From Glandiceps talaboti (Eukaryota; Hemichordata; Enteropneusta; Spengelidae), in NCBI RefSeq assembly GCF_964340395.1, contig NC_135559.1, positions 16,550,050 to 16,614,049 of the forward strand: a stretch of 64,000 bases of DNA, written 5' to 3'. Under the pieces are notes generated by a model. That model was not told where the DNA came from, did no database searches, and worked only from the letters and a program-made list of their open reading frames with translations. Of the stretch, positions 56,411 through 64,000 are shown one piece after another (the stretch's first letter is position 1; every line of letters starts with the position of its first letter). The position numbers and the translations under genes were made by a program.

Positions 56411-59400
56411 GTAAGGGATGGAGAAAACAAATCATATCTGGTGCATCACCAGAAATTGTTGTGTGTCTGTGTTGTGTCAGATTGCCATAGAGGGCGCCCT
56501 TCACTTGCCACAGTTAAACCTGATGTTGTTGTTTTTAACAACTTTTGCGTGCTTACGAGGTAGCTGTGTGAAATGTATTCATTATGTTAGACAATTTTAT
56601 AAGCCATGTTTTTCTAAATTTATTAATTTACCCTAGATGTGAGTAAAAAATATTTATCACAATAGTTTACTAATACTTAACTCTGAATACAGTACAAATA
56701 GTTATCACAAAAGTTTACTAATACTCAGCTCTTTTCAAATATTGCAAAAAAACACTTTCTCATCAACTTCAAATAAATGTTTATCATTATCAACTTTAGC
56801 AACTTATGAAGTTCAATTACAAGTATTTTGTAGATTCTTCTTAATGTTTGGAGTGTTATCCTCATTTTCTCAACACTGCTGTAAAGGTAGTTTAATACTA
56901 GAAAAGGTAAATTTGTCATAAAACTATAATCAACAAGTACTTTAATCTAATTTGCTTTCTATATGAGACTTAAAGCCTTGAGAAAGTGTCAATTATTTGC
57001 CAGTAAAAACATACATTGACAACAAGTAGTATAATGTTAGTTGCTTTCATTATCTCTACACAAAAATAAACACCTTGAGAAAATGTCAATGATTTTACAT
57101 CTTGAGAAAATGTCAGTGATTTACTTTGAGAGTTGAATCCACCTAGTGTCGTAACAATTATAAATTGATTTATTTCAGAGTTATTTAAATAATTTTAGCT
57201 GAGAGTATATGTTGTGTAGATGTTTTGCAGGGATTTCACTTATAGTGATTACGAAAAGCCATAGAAAATTAATTTTCAAATTACGTTTTATACCATTTTT
57301 GACACATTTTCAACAAAATTGTTATTTGTATACATACCCTTTTCAACTAACCATATAAACATACATATTGTCAAGCAAAGTGTTCTTGTATGTATTCGGT
57401 CAGTTTTCAAGTGATCGCTGCATTTCAACTTCACTGAGTTAGTCATGTTTTCAAGCAAAGTGTTCCTGTATGTATTCAGTCAGTTTTCAAGTGATCACTG
57501 CATTTCAACTTCACTTTATATAGTCAATTTAAAATGTAGGGACTGATGAGGCATTTGTTTGACTGACATATGACAAAATAGCAGTTAGGTCAAAGGTCAA
57601 AGATAACATGAAATGAGTTTTAAGTTCTGTGACTCAGACAGTTTATTGACTGGGTTTGAAGAACATTTTATATCGTTAAGTTATGACAATTTGACAAGAC
57701 ATTGTGTGTTTATTTAACACATCTGACATTTTCTAATTCAAATGTATGCAAATTATCTAGATTAGTTGTTGTATCCACGTTTTGTCATGTGTCAACAGTG
57801 GCATGAAAGGTCACAGGTCAATACCACTTGAAATAAATTTTACTGTACTATGTGTGTCAGGACAGTTTGGAGACTGAGAGTTTACAAGGTTATGATATAA
57901 GTGGAAAGTGCAGACCTGCGCCTGAATAGTGTTTTGCAGTACAGTATCTGAGATAATTAGTATCCATGGTTTTGTCACGTCTCAAGAGTGTCATAACTGT
58001 CACAGATACATCAATAATACTTAAAATAAATTATATTGCGTGCCAGGACAGTTTGCAGACTGAAACATAGAGTTCACAGAGCTATGATGTAACTGGATAG
58101 TGCAGACCTGACTAGTGTGCCCTTTTGATAATGATAACAACTTTTTTTCTGTATATTCACCTGAGTAAGGGATAGGGACAACCCAAATATGGATGTCTCC
58201 AGTAATTGTCGTCAGATTGCCATAGAGGGCTCATTTCACTTGCCAAAGTTAAACCTGATGTAGGTTTTTTAACACAACATTTGTTTGCTTACAATGCAGC
58301 TTTGTGAAAATGTATTCATTATATTATACAACTGAAGAAGCCATGCATGTTTTTTTCTAAATGTATGAATTTACCCTAGATGTGAATTTAAAATAATTAT
58401 CACAGTAGTTTACTAATACTTAACTCTGAGTACAGTACAAATACTTGTTTTAGGTTTTCCTCAAGTTTCGTGAACTAACACAAAACTATTTTTCCCATCT
58501 AGTTCAAATTCATGTTCATCATTCTTTTCCTTGATGTCATTTTTAACAACTTGCAAAGTTTTTATTACATGTATTTTGTAGACTGTTTCATGTAATATCA
58601 TACAACCTGAACCCATGACAAAAAAAAATCGCTTTCATTCTTCCTAATTTTCAGGGTCCTAAACCTCTTTTTGTGAACACTACTGTAAAGGTAGTTGCTA
58701 GAAATTGTAAACTTGTCATAAAAATATAGATTAAGAAGTATACACAGTTTAATCTAAATTTTTCTCTATATGAAACTTAAAACCTTAAGAAGGTGTCAAT
58801 TATTTGTCATGAAAAACATACATTGACAAGTAGTCTAATGGAAGTTCCTTGATTCCTACATGAATCTAAATACCAAGAGAAAATGTTAATTACTTGACTT
58901 TGAGAGTTGAATTGCATCATTTCTGCCATGCTGTTTCTTAATAACTAAATCAATTCATTTTAGAGTGATTTAATGTTTGCTGACTATATGTTACACGTGT
59001 AGATGTTATGTTTGGATTTTAGTTATAGTGATTAAATTCAGATACATTTCTACATGGAAAATTTACTTTCACATTTTATATCAGTAAAAAGACAACAAGT
59101 GTAATGAAAATGGCAATAGCTTCATTAAACATGCAGTACTAAAGTCATAATTATAACTTTCAATTTGTAATAATCTTTTTAATGACAAGGTACTTTTCAT
59201 ACTTATATACAAGGCAGTAAATATCATTTAAAGTTTAATATATACTTTGAGTCTCGAGTTTTACTGAAAAAATAAATATCTCTGTTTTCTAGACTTGTGA
59301 TATGTTTTCAAATGACGTACATCACTTTTAACTCTTTAAAACAATATACAGCCTTGCAAAGGATTATTATTTTTATACTCTTGTATTAGAGTCTTGCATT

Positions 59401-60075
59401 TTATTGAGACAAAAAAAAATACTTTTCAGAATGTCAAATCTGATTATTATTCATTTCTTAATTAAATTAGACTCAGTCGCCTCGCTGGTTGACTCAGCAT
59501 GCCCTTCATGTACTTACTTCACAAGTATTTATTAAAGTTATAGTTTACACACAAAAACATAATTGTTTGTTAGAGCATTGCGATTTTTATACAGTGATTT
59601 ACAACTGTTAACTAAATGGCCTAGGGGACGCATGTTTGCGTTACAACCAATAAAACATTATAGTCTACCGGGACTGGCTGAATAGACATATGTACATCGA
59701 GAGGTAAGAATTTGTAACACTATAAAGATACACAATTTTGACACGGGCTTACATCGTCTTTCGCAGATGATACAATCATTGAATTTAGAGACTAACTAAA
59801 CTTCATCTACACTTGTCAATACCATATTCATTGTAAAGTGTTACCCTTACACTGTTCTGTAGCACTGGAGTAGTATCGGCGCCAAATATCTGCAGCTGGT
59901 ACATGGTTGTGTGTGAAAAGCGCAAACGCCTCACGTAGGAATAAGTCATAGACAAGGTAAAAAGGTGTTTGTTTCACCTGGACTAATGCAATAATATTTC
60001 TATCATAAGAACATTACATTGTCACATAAATACCCAGGTGTTCAAAAAAAATGTACAGGATGGGTTTCATGAGTA
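56411..60075. repeat. Beta module (copy 3), non-coding
   Basis: No gene seen. Matches 13,480-16,476 and 44,390-47,955. It ends with catgagtaaacgaaa, the left border of the outer insertion. Confidence 0.7.
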
Positions 60076-60914
60076 AACGAAACAAGCGACCTATCGGTCA
60101 GAATAGCTCCGCTGTTTTTTTTAAATTTTATTTTTTATTTTGGTGACATGTAGAAGTGGTTCAGTTCTTCAGCTCTTCACTATGCAGTTTTGTTTTAGCG
60201 ATGCAATAAAGTGGTTAGTGGTTCATATGATGTCTCACTATAAAACACATTTTACACAAAAGTTGATAATGTATTGTACTTTTATACCATAGTCACCATT
60301 TTATAACAAAAATCTACTGTTATGAAAAATTGCACAAAATCTCAGAAAAAAATGACTGGGAAATGCACACAAGAAAAAAAAATAAGAGGAATTTGAGGTT
60401 GGCTGTAAATAATTCCAGTGTCTTACAGCTTTAACCCTGGAAAATTTTAATGATGAATGAAATAAACTAGGGATCTAAAATAATTTTGAGGCAATTTGAA
60501 TTTCAATTTTCTAACAAATTTACCAAGTCAACAACATTCAACTTGTACAAGTTGTAGTAGATATATATAGGGAAGAAATGTATTAATCACCATCTTAGTT
60601 TCCGGACGGCGACAATCCCCGCCAAGTACCCGAAAGAGAGTCATTCTCAGCCATACGTTACAGTGGTAACACTCGTTCATGTTCTATTACCTTTCATAAA
60701 GAAAACACAACGAAATGGTTGAAGTGATCTTTTTTATATTTGTTTTCATCACAACAACACAATCTGCGTGATCAAAAGTGTTGTAAACTAAACCAGAAAG
60801 AATTATCGGACTGGCTAAACTTCCCGATGAACTGGAGTAAGGTCCAAGTCCAAGTCCAAGTAAGCCTCGATAGTACTATAGTACGTGAGAAAATCGTCTC
60901 AAACTAGCGATACA
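60076..60914. mobile_element. Left arm of the outer insertion, duplicate
   Basis: Matches 16,477-17,304 at high identity, including agctccgctgt near the border and the final gataca target duplication at 60,909-60,914. Confidence 0.75.
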
Positions 60915-61197
60915 AGTAGTATACAAAAGGGGGGTTTTGAATCAGTCCCTTTTTAATCTATTATATAGTCAAATAAAGTCTTATTCTTATATTAATTAAT
61001 TTATTAATATATCTATATAATCTATTAAAAGGCAAAATAAATCTTATACAAAAAAATTGGCTAAAAAATGACTAAATTTGTTATAGCTATTATAAGTAAA
61101 TTAAACGCTTAGTGAGGTCACTACTAAGGTCAGGATGTACAACAGATAATAATAGATATGTATATACATACATACAAGTGTACTATAAATTCAAAAT
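60915..61197. repeat. Polinton terminal inverted repeat, second copy
   Basis: Same as 17,305-17,588 with a 5-base deletion in tacaattaaacag (here tacaacag) and a one-unit expansion of catacata. The inner edge again falls on the first gene's ATG. Confidence 0.9.
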
Positions 61198-61690
61198 GTC
61201 AAACAAACAAAGTCAAAAACCAACCACTTTTGAAGACGACACAACCGAATCAAGTCCACTTAGTTCTCTGCTTGATCCTGCTATAGCTAATCCTTCAGAG
61301 AATGATGAGGATTTATTATTAGATATTTTAAATGAAAAAAGAAATATCCAAGAGGTTCCTACAATCAAATGGAGAGAAGTTCCAATAGAAAAACCATTTT
61401 TGATTACTCGATTTAAGAAATTCAATTCTCGTTACGGTCCTGGATTATTGATTTGGCTTAATAATCCAATAACTCTTAAAGAACTTTATTGTACTTACGC
61501 TCCTAGCAGAATGATAGATGAGATTCTCACAAATACAAAAAAACTCCCATTAATAGTTGTTTCACATGGATTAAAAAAATCTACGATAAATCCAAATAAT
61601 TCATATTTTAATTATACTCTAATGGATTTTAATGTAGTAAAACAAAAATTAATGGAAAAAAAATGTCAAATAACAGTTAACAATAATTAA
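61196..61690 (+). CDS. Terminal gene with OB-fold-like pattern, open copy
   Basis: Open 164-codon reading frame from MSNKQSQKP. The Met lies on the inner edge of the repeat, so I prefer it to the in-frame upstream Met at 61,112, which lies inside the repeat. Acidic Ser/Thr-rich N-terminus, then VPTIKWREVPIEKPFLITRF, SRYGPGLLIWLNNPITLKEL and KKLPLIVVSHGLKKSTINP. The Y.I...K...YG and LPLIV blocks suggest a small beta barrel. Comparison with it reveals the breaks in 17,587-18,067. DNA-binding is a guess from the pattern. Confidence 0.75.
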   Translation: MSNKQSQKPTTFEDDTTESSPLSSLLDPAIANPSENDEDLLLDILNEKRNIQEVPTIKWREVPIEKPFLITRFKKFNSRYGPGLLIWLNNPITLKELYCTYAPSRMIDEILTNTKKLPLIVVSHGLKKSTINPNNSYFNYTLMDFNVVKQKLMEKKCQITVNNN

Positions 61691-61748
61691 ATAATAGTTA
61701 TATCATATTTTTTATTATTTTTTGATCATTCTCTCACCTGATTAAATA

Positions 61749-62376
61749 TTAATTTTTTTGGTTTATTTAACTTCAGTTTTAAAAAGATTTGACGCCATCG
61801 TAAACGCCACCAACTAAATCTCACTATCTCTGGATATTCTGCATTCCATTTATCCCAAAATCGTTTAAAAATTTGATTCTGCGAAAATGCTTCCATTTTC
61901 AACTCTGGTATTAGTGCAGCTTCCTGATATTCTCCTAAATATAATAGAATTGCTTTTATAATTACGCTAAAGTTGAGTGATCGATATCGTGTTGGATTTA
62001 TATAAACTTCATCAATTGATAAAAATATTATAGTAACAGTTCTTAAAAGATAATAATTTAGTTTATATTTTTTAAAAACTTTTTTAATATGGTTTTTAGG
62101 GTTATAGATGTTTCTACTTTTTTGTTTGTTTTGACTTCTTTGGTCATGTTCAAAGTTTTCATCTAAAGATTCATCTTAAGGTTTATTTAATGAATTACAA
62201 CAGTTAAAACAGTGAAACCTTCCATAGATCTTACCGCAAATGTTTTTACAAATATCATCATGAGGTATATTGATTTTTTTTACGTATGTTACAATGTATG
62301 ATGTTATACCAGTTTTGTTGTTTACTTTTTTGGCCATTAAATCACAACAAAGTCGTTTACATAATTGGCATTCCAT
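61749..62376 (-). pseudogene. Cys-rich (zinc-binding) protein, second copy
   Basis: Starts MECQLCKRLCCDLMAKKV. This copy keeps most Cys pairs (ICKNICGKIYGRFHCFNCC) but stops at 62,176 through a substitution that is absent from the first copy. It has a frameshift in the stretch around 62,285 and one extra T near its end (about 61,755). Downstream of the stop the frame is open across the position where the first copy has its own stop. Confidence 0.55.
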
Positions 62377-62428
62377 TGTATAGTTAGTTTATTAGTTTAT
62401 TAGTTTATTAGTTTATTAGTTTATTATA

Positions 62429-62891
62429 TTATATTATATTTTTTATTAAATAAACTAATAATATTCCACCACCAGCTAAATAAATGTATTGATATAACTT
62501 CATATCATCAGAAGGTTGGTAATAGCCACTAAATTCGGGTTCATTTTCAAGACTGGCAAGACTGTCGAGTGTACTCTGTGTACTCTCTGGATGAAATTCA
62601 AGATATAAATTTAAATTTTGATCAGTCAGAACCAGATTTTGTCTCGCATGAACATCTAAATTTTTTTGTTTCGCTATAAAATCTAATACTTTCTGCCTAT
62701 GTTCCAACCATACCTCTCGATCTTTATTGAAATTCTCCAAAGCTAAATCATGTCTCTTTAATTCTTTTTCATGTTCTTCTTTCATATCGTCACCGCCTGA
62801 AGCTGCCTTACTTAGCTACATAACTACCCCCAACAAAGGCAGTTGCATTTAAAATAGCTCCGCCAACTATCATCGCAACAGCTGCACCCAT
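62429..62891 (-). pseudogene. Small membrane protein with coiled coil, second copy
   Basis: From MKEEHEKELKRHDLALENF (62,785) to the C-terminal membrane helix (IYLAGGGILLVYLIKNI) the frame is intact. A 4-base duplication (cttactta, about 62,808-62,815) disconnects the hydrophobic N-terminus that starts at 62,891. The middle (SLASLENEPEFSGYYQPS) is soluble-looking. Confidence 0.65.
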
Positions 62892-63067
62892 TATTGTATA
62901 GTATCTATATTATTAAGAGTAGTATATATTATATTATATTAAATCATATTACATTTCTTTTTAATATTTTTTTATTATCCTTTATATTTATCCTTTATAT
63001 TCTTTTTTTAATATCCTTTATAAGGATCAACTGGTAACATATTTCTTTGTTCCAACATATCTTTCTC

Positions 63068-63250
63068 TTATACTGCTCCACTCACAGCTATTGCGAGAGA
63101 AGCAAACTTTTTGAATGAAGTACTTGTTTTAGGACTGTCTGGAGCCATCTTTATAGTCTTATCAAGTATAAAACTATTAGTTATTGTTAAAGCAGATAAA
63201 ACTGCACCATCATATAGACCATTCACGATTAGTTTAGTATAGTCCGTCAT
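63068..63250 (-). CDS. Hydrophobic small protein, C-terminally truncated copy
   Basis: Same start (MTDYTKLIVNGLYDGAVLS) as 19,638, but it stops after SGAV because of a substitution and a 4-base insertion (aaca near 63,055). About 19 residues are lost compared with the first copy. Confidence 0.5.
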   Translation of the reverse strand: MTDYTKLIVNGLYDGAVLSALTITNSFILDKTIKMAPDSPKTSTSFKKFASLAIAVSGAV

Positions 63251-63325
63251 TGTATATTGTGTATATATTATATAATATATATAAAAAATAAATGAAATAA
63301 AAAAATAAATGTAAAAAATCATTAA

Positions 63326-63748
63326 TTATTCCATTTCAAGTAAAGCTTGTGGAGCTTGCGGAGCTTTATTTTTAACTGGTCCTAATGTCGTTAATTGTTT
63401 AGGCTCTGATGACGACTTGAATTTATCACTTGATTGTAAAAACCATTGTCTTTTATAATATAAACCAGCTGCCCCAATTACTAATGAACCAAGAGTTAAT
63501 AAAACCATAGTATTATTAAATTGCAAGCTTTCATTGCTTTCAGTTGCCTTAGTTGGTTCCATTGATTTAGCGTTATTGACTATCATGTCTTTCATTTTTA
63601 ATTTTTTTTTGTTTTTTTGTTTCAGCTGAAATTACTGATAGTTTTTTCCCCATGCAACTCTTCCTGGACTTTTAGTTTTACTGTTTGTAGTAAAAGTCTC
63701 TACTTGAGTTTCTACTTTGGGTTGTGTTACACTTTCTGTATCACTCAT
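63326..63748 (-). pseudogene. Basic single-TM protein, second copy
   Basis: Begins MSDTESVTQPKVE at 63,748 and shifts frame at a T-run (about 63,641-63,646, one base shorter than in the first copy), just after SPGRVAWGK. The remainder from 63,595 is open through the membrane helix to the probable native end APQAPQALLEME, which the first copy has lost. Confidence 0.6.
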
Positions 63749-63825
63749 TTTTACACTAATATATATATATATAATAACTATATAATACAAAATATTTACC
63801 TTTTCAAGTATTTTCAAGTATTTTA

Positions 63826-64000
63826 AAATTACTTTATACTTTTTTTAATTTTTAATCAAGTCAATTTTCACGTTGTTTTCAATATCTTGACCAAGTTCTT
63901 GTTCATGTTCTTGATCAAGTTCTTTAACAAGTTCTTGATCAAGTTGACTCAAGTTATTAAAGTCATTCAAGTCATTTTTTTCAATTTGACTATTCAAGTC
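63826..64000 (-). pseudogene. Helical protein with DL-repeat tail, C-terminal part (window edge)
   Basis: Only the acidic DL/QEL-repeat tail of the gene matching 20,169-20,854 lies in the window. The first copy's stop at 20,169 is TTA here, so this frame runs on into AT-rich DNA. The rest is outside the window. Confidence 0.5.

Larger units (their letters stand above)
60915..64000. mobile_element. Polinton left end, second copy (cut by window)
   Basis: Starts AGTAGTATACAAAAGG and follows 17,305-20,340 closely with scattered substitutions and small indels. The flank is also duplicated, so this is a copy of the same insertion. The rest lies beyond the window. Confidence 0.93.

Overview
The window is eukaryotic (metazoan) nuclear DNA. 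It is AT-rich, full of microsatellites, non-LTR retrotransposon debris and DNA-transposon remnants, and contains no cellular gene I can recognise. The repeat types fit a marine invertebrate, but I cannot name the species.

Centrepiece (17,305-34,638): an end-to-end Polinton/Maverick (virus-like, self-synthesising) element of about 17.3 kb. It has ~285-bp terminal inverted repeats that begin 5'-AG, and a 6-bp target duplication (aataca/gataca). Nearly all genes lie on the minus strand. From left to right they are: an OB-like-pattern gene (+), a Cys-rich gene, three small membrane proteins, a conserved-looking helical protein, the A32/FtsK-type packaging ATPase, the major capsid protein, a two-part membrane protein, a proline-rich N-terminus/C-terminal-TM gene, an unknown, the DDE integrase with chromodomain, a TM-hairpin protein, a beta-rich protein, a fibre-like gene, the penton/minor capsid gene (+), protein-primed DNA polymerase B and a C2H2 zinc-finger gene. 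Polymerase and integrase would copy and insert the element. Capsid proteins, ATPase and membrane proteins would form and fill a particle. No adenain-type protease was recognised. Most genes carry one or two stops or frameshifts. The capsid protein, the zinc-finger gene and a few small genes are open.

The Polinton sits inside another insertion of about 19.7 kb in total (16,477-36,149), whose two arms are imperfect inverted repeats of each other. At 47,950 a paralogous copy of the flanks is joined directly, giving an empty site.

Flanks: 36,150-47,955 and 47,955-60,075 are tandem copies of a ~12-kb unit, related to 1-16,476. Each unit holds minus-strand fragments of one APE/RT non-LTR retrotransposon, (CA)n tracts and non-coding repeats. 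The third unit ends in a second copy of the Polinton left end (60,915-64,000, cut by the window). It has the same flank and target duplication, so it arose by segmental duplication (or uncollapsed haplotypes), not by a second insertion. The first unit also carries a ~2.0-kb Harbinger-like element (7,440-9,429) validated by empty sites, a degenerate 220-245-bp tandem repeat, and a foldback element (10,738-11,618).
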